From Pseudomonas sp. URMO17WK12:I2 (GTDB lineage Bacteria; Pseudomonadota; Gammaproteobacteria; Pseudomonadales; Pseudomonadaceae): a DNA stretch of 64,000 nucleotides. Under the pieces are notes generated by a model. That model was not told where the DNA came from. It worked only from the letters and a program-made list of their open reading frames with translations, and ran no database searches. The stretch is from assembly GCF_003253735.1 (NCBI RefSeq), contig NZ_QKYW01000008.1, positions 132,990-196,989 of the forward strand, read 5' to 3'. Shown one piece after another: positions 54,520 through 63,229 of this stretch (its first letter is position 1; every line of letters begins with the position of its first letter). Made by a program: the position numbers and the translations under genes.

Positions 54520-55824
54520 GTGAATCCGGTCAAAGTAGGCATCTGTGGGCTGGGTACCGTCGGTGGCGGTACCGTGAATGTGCTCAAGCGCAACGCCGAG
54601 GAAATCGCGCGTCGTGCCGGGCGTGGCATCGAGGTGGCGCAGATTGCCACCCGTACACCCAAGCCCCAGTACCAGTCGACCGGCATTACCATGACCGACG
54701 ATGTCTTCGCGGTAGCCAGCAACCCCGAGATCGATATCGTCGTGGAGCTCATCGGCGGCTACAGCGTCGCCCGTGAGCTGGTGCTCAAGGCCATCGACAA
54801 CGGCAAGCACGTGGTCACCGCCAACAAGGCGCTGATCGCCGTGCACGGCAACGAGATCTTTGCCCGCGCCCGCGAGAAGGGTGTGATCGTCGCGTTCGAG
54901 GCGGCGGTGGCTGGTGGCATTCCGGTGATCAAGGCGATTCGTGAAGGCCTGTCGGCCAACCGTATCAACTGGCTGGCCGGCATCATCAACGGCACGGGTA
55001 ACTTCATTCTCAGCGAGATGCGCGAGAAGGGTCGCACCTTCGAAGACGTGCTGGCCGAAGCCCAGGCCCTGGGTTACGCCGAAGCCGACCCGACCTTCGA
55101 CGTCGAAGGCATCGACGCCGCCCACAAGTTGACCATTCTCGCCTCCATCGCCTTCGGCATTCCGCTGCAGTTCGACAAGGCCTACACCGAAGGCATCACC
55201 AGGCTGACCACCGCCGACGTCAACTACGCCGAAGCCCTGGGCTACCGCATCAAGCACCTGGGCGTGGCGCGCCGTACCGACGCCGGTATCGAGCTGCGCG
55301 TGCACCCGACGCTGATCCCGGCCGACCGCCTGATCGCCAACGTCAACGGCGTGATGAACGCCGTTATGGTCAATGGCGATGCCGCTGGCAGCACGCTGTT
55401 CTACGGCGCCGGTGCCGGCATGGAAGCGACCGCTTCGGCCGTGGTGGCCGACCTGGTCGACGTGGTGCGGGCGCTGACCACCGACCCGACCAACCGCGTG
55501 CCGCACCTGGCTTTCCAGCCGGATTCGCTGTCCGATCACCCGATTCTGCCGATCACCGACTGTGAAAGCGCCTACTACCTGCGCATTCAGGCCAAGGATC
55601 GCCCCGGCGTGCTGGCCCAGGTGGCGAGCATCCTCTCGGAGCGTGGCATCAACATCGAATCGATCATGCAGAAGGAAGTCGAGGAGCAGGACGGCCTGGT
55701 GCCGATGATCCTGGTCACCCATCGCGTTGCCGAGCAGCGCATGAACGACGCCATCTCTGCCCTGGAAGCGCTGGCCGACGTCGTCGGCAATGTGGTGCGC
55801 ATCCGCGTCGAACAACTCAGCTAA
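54520..55824 (+). CDS. hom: Homoserine dehydrogenase
   Basis: 434 residues from GTG 54520 (GGGAG 6 bp upstream). NAD(P)-binding GLGTVGGGTV, catalytic-domain INGTGNFILSEM and GYAEADPTFDVEGIDAAHKLTILA, and a C-terminal ACT domain (about 352-430: YYLRIQAKDRPGVLAQVASILSERGINIESIMQKE) for threonine feedback. It reduces aspartate semialdehyde to homoserine. Upstream of thrC in one operon. Confidence 0.97.
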   Translation: MNPVKVGICGLGTVGGGTVNVLKRNAEEIARRAGRGIEVAQIATRTPKPQYQSTGITMTDDVFAVASNPEIDIVVELIGGYSVARELVLKAIDNGKHVVTANKALIAVHGNEIFARAREKGVIVAFEAAVAGGIPVIKAIREGLSANRINWLAGIINGTGNFILSEMREKGRTFEDVLAEAQALGYAEADPTFDVEGIDAAHKLTILASIAFGIPLQFDKAYTEGITRLTTADVNYAEALGYRIKHLGVARRTDAGIELRVHPTLIPADRLIANVNGVMNAVMVNGDAAGSTLFYGAGAGMEATASAVVADLVDVVRALTTDPTNRVPHLAFQPDSLSDHPILPITDCESAYYLRIQAKDRPGVLAQVASILSERGINIESIMQKEVEEQDGLVPMILVTHRVAEQRMNDAISALEALADVVGNVVRIRVEQLS

Positions 55825-55884
55825 TTCAGTCGCGCGCCGCGACTCGCTCGCGGCGTGGCGCCCCAAACCGAAGGTTTGCAGACC

Positions 55885-57294
55885 ATGCGCTATATCAGCA
55901 CCCGCGGCCAGGCACCGGCCCTCAATTTCGAAGACGTCCTGCTGGCTGGCCTGGCCACGGACGGCGGCCTGTACGTGCCGGAAAACCTGCCACGCTTCAC
56001 CCAGGAAGAGATCGCTTCCTGGGCTGGCCTGCCGTACCACGAGCTGGCGTTCCGGGTAATGCGCCCGTTCGTCACTGGCAGCATTCCGGATGCCGATTTC
56101 AAGCGGATTCTCGAAGACACCTACGGCGTGTTCGAGCACTCGGCCGTGGCGCCGCTGCGTCAGCTGAACGGCAACGAGTGGGTGCTCGAGCTGTTCCACG
56201 GCCCGACCCTGGCGTTCAAGGATTTCGCCCTGCAGCTGCTCGGTCGCCTGCTCGATTACGTGCTGGCCAAGCGCAACGAGCGCGTGGTGATCATGGGCGC
56301 CACCAGCGGCGATACCGGCTCGGCGGCCATCGAAGGCTGCAAGGCCTGCGACAACGTCGATATCTTCATCATGCACCCGCACAACCGTGTGTCCGAGGTG
56401 CAACGCCGGCAGATGACCACCATCCTCGGCGACAACATCCACAACATCGCCATCGAGGGCAACTTCGATGACTGCCAGGAGATGGTCAAGGCCAGCTTCG
56501 CCGATCAGGGCTTCCTCAAGGGCACGCGCCTGGTTGCGGTCAACTCGATCAACTGGGCGCGGATCATGGCCCAGATCGTCTACTACTTCCATGCCGCCCT
56601 GCAGCTGGGCGGGCCGGCGCGTTCGGTGGCCTTCTCGGTGCCGACCGGCAACTTCGGCGACATCTTCGCCGGTTACCTGGCGCGCAACATGGGCCTGCCG
56701 GTCAGCCAGCTGATCGTGGCCACCAACCGCAATGACATCCTGCACCGCTTCATGAGCGGCAACCAGTACGCCAAGGGCGACCTGTACCCGACCCTGTCGC
56801 CATCGATGGACATCATGGTGTCGTCGAATTTCGAGCGCCTGCTGTTCGACCTGCACGGTCGCAACGGCCCATCGATCGCCGCGCTGATGACCGAATTCCG
56901 CCAGACCGGTGGTTTCACCGTCGAAGACGACCGCTGGACCGAGGCCCGCAAGCTGTTCGACTCGCTCGCCGTGAGCGATGAGCAGACCTGCCAGACCATC
57001 GCCGAAGTGTACGCAGCTACCGGCGAGCTGCTCGACCCGCATACCGCCATCGGTGTGCGTGCTGGCCGTGAATGCCGTCGCAGCCTGAGCGTGCCGATGG
57101 TGGTGCTGGGCACTGCTCACCCGGTCAAGTTCCCGGAGGCCATCGAGAAGTCGGCCGTGAACCTGTCGCCAGCCCTGCCGCCGCACCTGGCCGATCTGTT
57201 CGAGCGTGACGAGCGTTGCACCGTGCTGGCCAATGACCTGGCCACCGTGCAGCAATTCGTTGCCGCGCACGGTAATCGCGGCAAGCCGCTGTAA
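55885..57294 (+). CDS. thrC: Threonine synthase
   Basis: 469 residues from ATG 55885, long bacterial class. The PLP lysine lies in FHGPTLAFKDFALQLLG, with GATSGDTGSAAIEGCK binding phosphate and SVPTGNFGDIFAGYLA and the C-terminal region complete. It converts O-phosphohomoserine to threonine. Followed by a terminator; 60 bp after hom. Confidence 0.97.
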   Translation: MRYISTRGQAPALNFEDVLLAGLATDGGLYVPENLPRFTQEEIASWAGLPYHELAFRVMRPFVTGSIPDADFKRILEDTYGVFEHSAVAPLRQLNGNEWVLELFHGPTLAFKDFALQLLGRLLDYVLAKRNERVVIMGATSGDTGSAAIEGCKACDNVDIFIMHPHNRVSEVQRRQMTTILGDNIHNIAIEGNFDDCQEMVKASFADQGFLKGTRLVAVNSINWARIMAQIVYYFHAALQLGGPARSVAFSVPTGNFGDIFAGYLARNMGLPVSQLIVATNRNDILHRFMSGNQYAKGDLYPTLSPSMDIMVSSNFERLLFDLHGRNGPSIAALMTEFRQTGGFTVEDDRWTEARKLFDSLAVSDEQTCQTIAEVYAATGELLDPHTAIGVRAGRECRRSLSVPMVVLGTAHPVKFPEAIEKSAVNLSPALPPHLADLFERDERCTVLANDLATVQQFVAAHGNRGKPL

Positions 57295-57312
57295 GCGACA
57301 GGCTGCGACGCG

Positions 57313-57350
57313 AAAGGCCGGTCACCGTGAGGTGCCGGCCTTTCTTGTTT
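57313..57350 (+). terminator. Terminator after thrC
   Basis: AAAGGCCGG (57313-57321) pairs with CCGGCCTTT (57335-57343), extended by TCACC/GGTG inside, followed by CTTGTTTTC. Confidence 0.88.
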
Positions 57351-57409
57351 TCAGGGGCAGTGTGTCGATGTCTGCTCCATGTTGGGTGCTGAGGCCTGCA
57401 TTGGTCTGC

Positions 57410-57475
57410 CTGTGGGGGCGCGCCATGCGCGCGAAATCACGGACATGGACTGGGCGTCCCCGCCCGTTCCCACGG
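57410..57475. repeat. BIME-like repeat, family 2 copy 2
   Basis: CTGTGGGG at the left, GCGCGCCATGCGCGCG as the REP palindrome, then CGGACATGGACTGGGCGTCC and CCGTTCCCACGG. Aligns closely with 46291-46358, and similarity continues weakly to about 57510. Lies between thrC and the convergent endonuclease gene. Confidence 0.75.
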
Positions 57476-57515
57476 TTAATGCGCTGACGGTCGCTCTTGC
57501 TTTCAGCGCGAGGAC

Positions 57516-58238
57516 CTACCGCCGATTGATCGCTGCCACCGGCGCCTGCTGGCACAGGCGCTTGTCCAGTTGCCCGACATACGGGTTGCCCCAGCCCATC
57601 ACGCAGCCGACCAGCTGGTTGCGCTGGCGCTCCCATGGCTCGGCGGGGTAGGTCTTGTTCCAGGCGTTGAACAGTTGGCGGTTCTGCTTGGAAAGGCGCA
57701 GCTGATAGCGGTCGCTCATGTACAGGTAGGTGCGGGCGATCATGCCGCGAATCTGTTGGCGGGGCATGACCTTGCGGGCCTTGAAGTCGACCACCGTGGG
57801 GCAGGCGCCATACTGGCTGGGCTTTTGCGGCAGCCAGCCGAAGTCGTAGTTGCTGCGGTCGCCATTGACCTCGCCAATCGCCGGTACCAGGTTGTGCAGG
57901 TCAGCCTCGGCGCGGCGGTAAACGCTGTCGTTCTTGCTGCAGTTCTTGCGCCCGCCGTGCTGCCAGCACTGGCGTTGATGACCGATCTGCCAGGCCGGGA
58001 CGATATGCTCCCACTCGATGCGCGCGGCGCGGTTGGCGTTCTTGCGTGGCGTGTAGCCGCAGCTTTTCAGGTCGACGCGGTTGCCCTTGAAGCTGCACCC
58101 GCAATAGAACTCCACCGACTGACGCTCGTAGAGCGTCCAGCCGATCTTCTTGGCCTGGCTGAAGCTCTGGGGTGGGGCGGCTTGCAGCGAGGTGCAGAGG
58201 GTGAGGCACAGCAGTGCGAGAAGGCTGCGAAACGGCAT
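57516..58238 (-). CDS. Periplasmic endonuclease I (EndA/Vvn family)
   Basis: 240 residues. Signal peptide about 1-20 (SLQA|APPQ). The beta-beta-alpha-metal active site is IEWEHIVPA with catalytic H78; ADLHNLVPAIGEVNGDRSNYDFG and eight cysteines in the mature part fit the disulfide-rich Vvn/EndA fold. A non-specific periplasmic DNase/RNase. It is divergent from the pspA-flotillin cluster. Confidence 0.93.
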   Translation of the reverse strand: MPFRSLLALLCLTLCTSLQAAPPQSFSQAKKIGWTLYERQSVEFYCGCSFKGNRVDLKSCGYTPRKNANRAARIEWEHIVPAWQIGHQRQCWQHGGRKNCSKNDSVYRRAEADLHNLVPAIGEVNGDRSNYDFGWLPQKPSQYGACPTVVDFKARKVMPRQQIRGMIARTYLYMSDRYQLRLSKQNRQLFNAWNKTYPAEPWERQRNQLVGCVMGWGNPYVGQLDKRLCQQAPVAAINRR

Positions 58239-58449
58239 GCGGCTTTCCTAAAAAGTGGCGCATCATACCGGCTCGTTGCGGTTTGCCAAGGCTGGCCCAT
58301 TGATGGCGTCTATCTGGACGCCTGCCCGCGTTCCCTGCGACGCAGTTGGCGAACCGTCGGCGCTTTCTCGGCTAGAGTTGCTCGGCTGATCCCTCCTGGC
58401 GGGTTTCCAGTCCCAGCAAAATGACTGCCGCCAACCCGTCGATTAAATT

Positions 58450-58482
58450 ACATGTGATGTATTGAGTTGTCACATGTGATGT
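58450..58482. promoter_or_regulatory. Tandem operator-like repeats before the yjfI-pspA cluster
   Basis: ACATGTGATGT occurs at 58450-58460 and again at 58472-58482, exactly 22 bp (two helical turns) apart. The second is embedded in the palindrome TCACATGTGA (58470-58479). A possible -35 (TTGAGT, 58462-58467) lies between them. The start codon at 58498 has no Shine-Dalgarno, so transcription may begin close to it. Confidence 0.6.
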
Positions 58483-58497
58483 TCTAGTCTGCGTTTT

Positions 58498-59112
58498 ATG
58501 GAAAACAAATCATCTGCGCATTACCAGCGTCTTTTCCGTCAGCGTCTGCGTGAGCAGGGGTTGGTGAAGAAAGAAGTGTGGATTCTGCCCGAGCATGCCC
58601 AACGGCTCTCGGCGTTCGAAAGGAAACTGCGCCAGCCCCAGCCGGAGCTGGCTTCAATGGAGGAGGGGGTGAGCATGCCTCAGGTTTGGACTGCACAAAC
58701 GTTGTTCGATGCGCTGTCGGCGACAGAGCCGTTTGCCGGTGGCCGCGCGGCTATCGAGCTGATCCAGGGTGCCGACGCCAGTCTGCACGTGACCATGACG
58801 GAATACGGTGACCTGCCGCTGTTCATCGCCGTGTTCGGTGATCAGATCGTGGTCGAGGCGCTGCTCTGGCCAGCCAGTGATGTGCGTGACCCGGCGGCCT
58901 TCAACGAAGAAGTGCTGCGCAGCCACAAGCTGTTCCCGCTGTCCTGCGTAGGGCTGGAAACCCTGCCGGACGGTCAGGCCTGCTACACCATGTTCGGTGC
59001 GCTCAGCGCTTCGTCGATCCTGCCCAATGTGGTGCTCGAGATCGAAACGCTGGCGGACAACGTGATCAAGGCTACCGAAGCCTACGAAGATTTCCTCAAG
59101 GCCAGTGCATAA
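58498..59112 (+). CDS. yjfI: YjfI-family protein (DUF2170) with N-terminal RHH-like segment
   Basis: 204 residues. The first 50 (HYQRLFRQRLREQGLVKKEVWILPEHAQRLSAFERKLRQ) show a strand followed by two helices, suggestive of a ribbon-helix-helix DNA-binding unit; this is my inference. Residues about 65-200 match the DUF2170/YjfI family, found beside PspA homologues such as E. coli yjfI-yjfJ. No signal peptide. It opens the envelope-stress-type cluster; the next gene begins 12 bp on. The tandem repeats immediately upstream could be its own binding sites. Confidence 0.8.
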   Translation: MENKSSAHYQRLFRQRLREQGLVKKEVWILPEHAQRLSAFERKLRQPQPELASMEEGVSMPQVWTAQTLFDALSATEPFAGGRAAIELIQGADASLHVTMTEYGDLPLFIAVFGDQIVVEALLWPASDVRDPAAFNEEVLRSHKLFPLSCVGLETLPDGQACYTMFGALSASSILPNVVLEIETLADNVIKATEAYEDFLKASA

Positions 59113-59124
59113 GGAGACATGCCC

Positions 59125-59820
59125 ATGAACGTCTGGAGCAAATTGCTGACGGCGCTGCGCGGCGGTGCCAATGAAATGGGGGAGGCGCTGGTCGATGGTC
59201 AGGCCTTGCGCATCCTCGATCAGGAAATTCGCGACGCCGATATCGAGCTGCGTAAATCCAAGGAAGCGCTGGCCGAGATCATGGCCAAGCAGAAACTGGC
59301 CGCCGAGCGCGCCAGCAAGTCGGCCGCCAAGATCGCCGAGTACGAGCAGTATGCGGTCAAGGCGCTGGAGACCGGCAAGGAAGACCTGGCTGGTGAAGTG
59401 GCCGGCAAGATCGCCAACCTGGAAATCGAGCTGAACAGCGAGCGCGAGCAAGCTGACAACTATGCGGCCAGCGTCGCCCAGTTGCGTACTGCGGTCAGCC
59501 AGGCTGAAGCCAACATCAAGCGGCTGAAGCAGCAGGTGGATACCGTGAAAGCCACCGAAAGCGTGCAGAAGGCGCAGATGGCCGTCGCCCAGCGCTATGG
59601 TGGTTCGCAAGCCAAGCTGCATACCGCCGTCGAGTCGCTGGAGCGTATCAAGCAGCAGCAGGCCGAGCGTGCGGCGAAGATGGAAGCGGCGGCCGAACTG
59701 GCGCAGGCTTCCAATCCCGACGAGTCGCTGGACGCCAAGTTGCGCGCTGCCGGTATCGTCGCTGACAAGAGCAGTGCCGACAGCGTGCTGGCGCGCCTCA
59801 AGGACAAGGCCAAGCCCTGA
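59125..59820 (+). CDS. PspA/IM30-family protein (YjfJ-like)
   Basis: 231 residues from ATG 59125, with AAGGAG 8 bp upstream (ATG 59119 would be too close). Almost wholly alpha-helical coiled coil: VWSKLLTALRGGANEMGEALVDGQALRILDQEIRDADIELRKSKEALAEIMAKQKLAAERASK, then LNSEREQADNYAASVAQLRTAVSQAEANIKRLKQQVDTVKA. PspA/Vipp1 proteins form ESCRT-III-like rods and protect the inner membrane. The amphipathic N-terminal helix is present. No PspF or PspBC genes are adjacent, so this is the YjfJ type rather than the classical psp operon. Confidence 0.9.
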   Translation: MNVWSKLLTALRGGANEMGEALVDGQALRILDQEIRDADIELRKSKEALAEIMAKQKLAAERASKSAAKIAEYEQYAVKALETGKEDLAGEVAGKIANLEIELNSEREQADNYAASVAQLRTAVSQAEANIKRLKQQVDTVKATESVQKAQMAVAQRYGGSQAKLHTAVESLERIKQQQAERAAKMEAAAELAQASNPDESLDAKLRAAGIVADKSSADSVLARLKDKAKP

Positions 59821-59892
59821 TCCAAGGGCCGCCTCGATGCGTCATATGGTGGGGCCAGCAGGCTCCGCCATGTTTTTCAGGGATAGGAAATC

Positions 59893-60519
59893 ATGGAAAT
59901 CTTCCTGCAGATCTCGCTGGCGTTTCCCACGGTCATCTTCAGCTTCCTGCTGTGCCTGGCGGTGGTCTACTGGGTCATCGTCGCGTTCGGCCTGATCGAG
60001 GTCGATGCGCTCGACGTCGAGGCCGACTCCGCTCTGGAAGGCCCGGCGGCGGCTCTCCTGTCCAAGCTCAAGCTGCGTGACATCCCGCTGACCCTGGTGC
60101 TGACCCTGGTGTTTTTCTTCGCCTGGTTCATCAGTTACTTCGTCGATCTTTGGCTGCTCAGCCTGCTGCCGCTCGAGTGGCTGCGTTATCCGCTGGGCGT
60201 GGTAATTGCCGTGCTGGCTCTGATGCTGGCCGTGGCACCGACCCGGCTGCTGTGCGCACCGCTGCGCCCGTTGTTTCTCAAGCTGGAAGTGACCAGCAGC
60301 AAAAGCGTGCTCGGGCAGACCGCCGTGGTGCGCAGCGGGCGGGTGACGGCAAACCATGGCGAAGCGCTGCTCGAAGATGGCGGTGCGGGGCTGATCTTGC
60401 GGGTCAGGGCTGACGAACAGCAAGGTTTCAAACGCGGCGATCGTGTCGTTTTACTGGAATACCTGGAGGCGCAGCACGCCTACCGGGTGATAACCGAAGA
60501 AGAGTTCCGGGGTATCTGA
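59893..60519 (+). CDS. YqiJ-like membrane protein with OB-fold domain
   Basis: 208 residues. Three membrane helices in the first 125 residues (ISLAFPTVIFSFLLCLAVVYWVIVAFGLI, LTLVLTLVFFFAWFISYFVDLWLL, YPLGVVIAVLALMLAVAPTRLL), then a cytoplasmic OB/NfeD-like beta-domain (about 138-205: SSKSVLGQTAVVRSGRVTANHGEALLEDGGAGLILRVRADEQQGFKRGDRVVLLEY). YqiJ in E. coli is paired with flotillin YqiK; NfeD-type proteins commonly partner flotillins. Start ATG 59893 has AGGAAATC. It precedes the flotillin gene, from which a repeat element separates it. Confidence 0.85.
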   Translation: MEIFLQISLAFPTVIFSFLLCLAVVYWVIVAFGLIEVDALDVEADSALEGPAAALLSKLKLRDIPLTLVLTLVFFFAWFISYFVDLWLLSLLPLEWLRYPLGVVIAVLALMLAVAPTRLLCAPLRPLFLKLEVTSSKSVLGQTAVVRSGRVTANHGEALLEDGGAGLILRVRADEQQGFKRGDRVVLLEYLEAQHAYRVITEEEFRGI

Positions 60520-60528
60520 GAACCCGGT

Positions 60529-60706
60529 CAAAGTCTGCTGCCTACCCTCGCTGTGGCGTGCACAACGGACTCGGAAAGCGCTGTTACAGATTGTAAACTG
60601 CGCCTCCTCGCCTGTTCCGCACGCGGGTGCACGCCTGCCTGGCGGCCTCTGGCTGTCAGTGCGGTGGGCCGCTGCACCGCGCAGGGTTGTCACGGACGAG
60701 ACTTGG
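60529..60706. repeat. Intergenic repeat, family 1 copy D (degenerate), inside the pspA-flotillin cluster
   Basis: It starts CAAAGTCTGCTGC (60529-60541), has ACTCGGAAAGCGCTGTTACAGATTGTAAACTGCGCC (short blocks GTTACA and TGTAAAC form a hairpin) and CTCGCCTGTT, which align with copy B. GAGACTTGG near 60699-60707 may be the degenerate right end, making it longer than the other copies. It fills most of the 235-bp gap before the flotillin gene. Confidence 0.6.
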
Positions 60707-60754
60707 ACTCAGGTTCTGAGCCGGTTCCATTCGCATCAAAGGAGATTGAGCGCA

Positions 60755-62806
60755 ATGTATAACCTTCCACCGTCGCTGATACCCGTGCTGGTCGGGGTCG
60801 GCCTGGTCGTCCTGCTGATCGTCGGCCTGCTGGCCCTGTTCAAGGCCTTCTACATCAAGGTTCCGCAAGGCACCGCGCTGATCGTCAACGACATGTCGTC
60901 CACGCCCAAGGTGCATTTCACCGGCGCGCTGGTTTACCCGGTCATCCACCTCAAGGAGTTCATGAAGATCTCCCTGATCACCCTGGAGGTCGACCGCCGG
61001 GCCAAGGACGGGCTGATCTGCCGCGACAACATGCGTGCCGACATCACCGTGGCGTTCTACCTGCGCGTCAACGAGACCCAGGAAGACGTGCTCAAGGTGG
61101 CCAAGGCCATCGGTGTGGAGCGTGCCTCCGACCGTGCGGCGGTGAACGAGCTGTTCAACGCCAAGTTCTCCGAAGCCCTGAAAACCGTCGGCAAGCAGTT
61201 CGACTTCGTCCAGCTGTTCGAGAACCGTCAGGAGTTCCGCGACCGCATCGTCGAGGTGATCGGCAACGACCTCAACGGCTACGTGCTCGAAGACGTGGCC
61301 ATCGACTACCTGGAACAGACCTCCAAGGCGTCGCTGGACCCGAGCAACATCCTCGATGCCGAGGGTATCCGCAAGATCACCCAGCTGACTGCCGCGCAGA
61401 ACGTCATCACCAATGACCTGGAGCGCAACGAAGAGCTGGCGATCAAGAAGAAGAACGTCGAAACCCGCGAGGCGACATTGGCCCTCGAGCGTCAGCAGGC
61501 CGATGCCGAAGCACGCCAGAAGCGCGAGATCGAGACCATCCAGGCGCGTGAGCAGGCCGAGACCCTCAAGGTCAAGGAAGAAGAGCGCCTGAAGGCCGAG
61601 CAGGCCCGCATCCAGACTCAACAGGAGCTGGATATTCGCGCCGAGAATCATCAGCGCGAAGTGGAAGTGGCCCAGCAGAACCGCCAGCGTGCCGTGGTCA
61701 TCGAGGTGGAGAAAGTCACCCGCGCCAAGGATCTGGAAGTTGTGGCCCGCGAGCGCGAAGTCGAGCTGCAGCGCATCGAGAAGGAAAAGGCGCTGGAAGA
61801 AGAGCGCAAGAACATCGCCAGCGTGGTGCGCGAGCGCGTCGCGGTGGAGAAGACCGTGGCCCAGGAAGAAGAGCGCATCAAGGAAGTCCGTGAGATCTCC
61901 GAAGCCGAGCGCATGAAGCAGGTCACCGTGCTCAATGCCCAGGCCGAAGCCGAGCAGGAGCTGGTGCGCCAGGTCAAGCAGGCCGAAGCCGACGAAACCC
62001 GGTCCAAGCACAAGGCGGTGGAAATCAACAACCTCGCCCAGGCCGAACTGGAAGCCGCGGCCAAGAGCGCCGAGGCCAAGAAGAAGCTGGCCGAAGGTAT
62101 CGAAGCCGAGCGCGCTGCGCCCGGCCTGGCCGATGCGCGGGTACGTGAAGTCACCGCCGCGGCCAAGGAGAAGGAAGGCCTCGCCGAGGCGCGCGTGCAG
62201 GCCGAGCGGCTGATCGCCGAAGCCAAGGGCGAGCAGGAGAAGGGCCTGGCCCAGGCGCGTGTCACCGAAGCGCAGGCAGCCGCCAAGGAGAAGGACGGCC
62301 TGGCCGATGCCAAGGTGCTGGAAGAGAAACTCGGCGCCCAGGCGCGCGGCGAAGAGCAACTCGGCGCGGCCAAGGCCAAGGCCACCCAGGACCTGGGTAT
62401 GGCCGAGGCGCAGGTGCTGCTGGAACGTCTGAACGCCGAGGCCGAAGGCCTGGGCAAGAAGTTCGGCGCCCTGGATGCGCTCAGCGACAACGCGCGCCAG
62501 CACGAAGAGTTCCGCATGCAGTTGGAGAAGAGCTTCGAGGAGGCCATGGCCGCCATCGCCGCCAACAAGGAAATCGCCAAGGATCAGGCCGAGGTGCTGG
62601 CCACCGCGCTGGCCAAGGCGAAGATCGAGATCGTCGGCGGCGAAGGCGACTTCTTCAACTCGTTCGCCAAGTCCCTTTCCGTGGGCAAGGCCATCGAGGG
62701 CGTGGTCGGCAAGAGCCCGGTGGTGCAGGACGTGCTCGCGCGTCTGCTGCAGGGCCGCGCCGCCGAAGCCAAGCCGGCTGCGGTGAGCGACAGCGACGCG
62801 GTGTAA
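60755..62806 (+). CDS. Flotillin-like SPFH/band-7 protein, unusually long
   Basis: 683 residues from ATG 60755 with AAAGGAG upstream. One N-terminal membrane helix (about 8-32), an SPFH domain (about 35-235: FYIKVPQGTALIVNDMSSTPKVHFTGALVYPVIHLKEFMKISLITLEVDRRAKDGLICRDNMRADITVAFYLRV), then about 400 residues of highly charged Ala/Glu/Lys coiled coil, including EAK-rich repeats (AAAKEKEGLAEARVQAERL and AAAKEKDGLADAKVLEEKL), and an assembly-type C-terminal region. YqiK of E. coli is about 550 residues, so the coiled coil is extended. Probably forms cytoplasm-facing membrane microdomain scaffolds. Confidence 0.9.
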   Translation: MYNLPPSLIPVLVGVGLVVLLIVGLLALFKAFYIKVPQGTALIVNDMSSTPKVHFTGALVYPVIHLKEFMKISLITLEVDRRAKDGLICRDNMRADITVAFYLRVNETQEDVLKVAKAIGVERASDRAAVNELFNAKFSEALKTVGKQFDFVQLFENRQEFRDRIVEVIGNDLNGYVLEDVAIDYLEQTSKASLDPSNILDAEGIRKITQLTAAQNVITNDLERNEELAIKKKNVETREATLALERQQADAEARQKREIETIQAREQAETLKVKEEERLKAEQARIQTQQELDIRAENHQREVEVAQQNRQRAVVIEVEKVTRAKDLEVVAREREVELQRIEKEKALEEERKNIASVVRERVAVEKTVAQEEERIKEVREISEAERMKQVTVLNAQAEAEQELVRQVKQAEADETRSKHKAVEINNLAQAELEAAAKSAEAKKKLAEGIEAERAAPGLADARVREVTAAAKEKEGLAEARVQAERLIAEAKGEQEKGLAQARVTEAQAAAKEKDGLADAKVLEEKLGAQARGEEQLGAAKAKATQDLGMAEAQVLLERLNAEAEGLGKKFGALDALSDNARQHEEFRMQLEKSFEEAMAAIAANKEIAKDQAEVLATALAKAKIEIVGGEGDFFNSFAKSLSVGKAIEGVVGKSPVVQDVLARLLQGRAAEAKPAAVSDSDAV

Positions 62807-62917
62807 GCGACGGTGCCAGGCGCCAGCCGCTCCGGCTGGCGCCTGTTCCGCGATTCGGTGCGGGCCGCGCCCGCGCGTTCAGGCCATAAGGCCTGCCTCA
62901 ACTACAAGGAAAGTGGC

Positions 62918-63157
62918 ATGTCGCAATCTAGAGATCACCTGGAAATGACCTTCCGCAGCATCCAGTGCTTTGCCGATGACGGCCGCCTGGACGCCGCCGA
63001 GCTGGGCTCGCTGCTGGACATCGCCGAGCGCGATGGCGTGATCGATGACGACGAGATCCGCGTGCTGACACGCATCATCGCCCGCATCAAGCCCGATGAG
63101 CTCGACCCCGCGATGCGCGAGAAGCTCGCCGAGATCGCCCGCAAGATCGGTGCCTGA
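62918..63157 (+). CDS. Small TerB-like acidic protein
   Basis: 79 residues from ATG 62918 (AAGGAAAG upstream). FADDGRLDAAELGSLLDIAERDGVIDDDEIRVLTRIIARIKPDELDPAM is an all-helical acidic pattern typical of the TerB/DjlA-N superfamily, which binds near metal or membrane stress proteins. No membrane segment. It lies between the flotillin and the large ATPase-like gene and is probably co-transcribed. Confidence 0.7.
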   Translation: MSQSRDHLEMTFRSIQCFADDGRLDAAELGSLLDIAERDGVIDDDEIRVLTRIIARIKPDELDPAMREKLAEIARKIGA

Positions 63158-63229
63158 GCACCGCCTCATTCGTGTCGGCCCCGTGCATGACGGGGCCTTG
63201 CTTGCAGACCGCGCAGATTCAGGAAGACC

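Noticed and set aside
54337..57270. 977-codon minus-strand frame opposite hom and thrC
   Set aside because: Spans two well-defined genes on the other strand and has the His/Gln/Asp-rich composition typical of antisense translation.
60656..62503. 615-codon minus-strand frame opposite the flotillin gene
   Set aside because: Leu/Gly/Phe-rich antisense of the EAK-rich coiled coil; no family resemblance.
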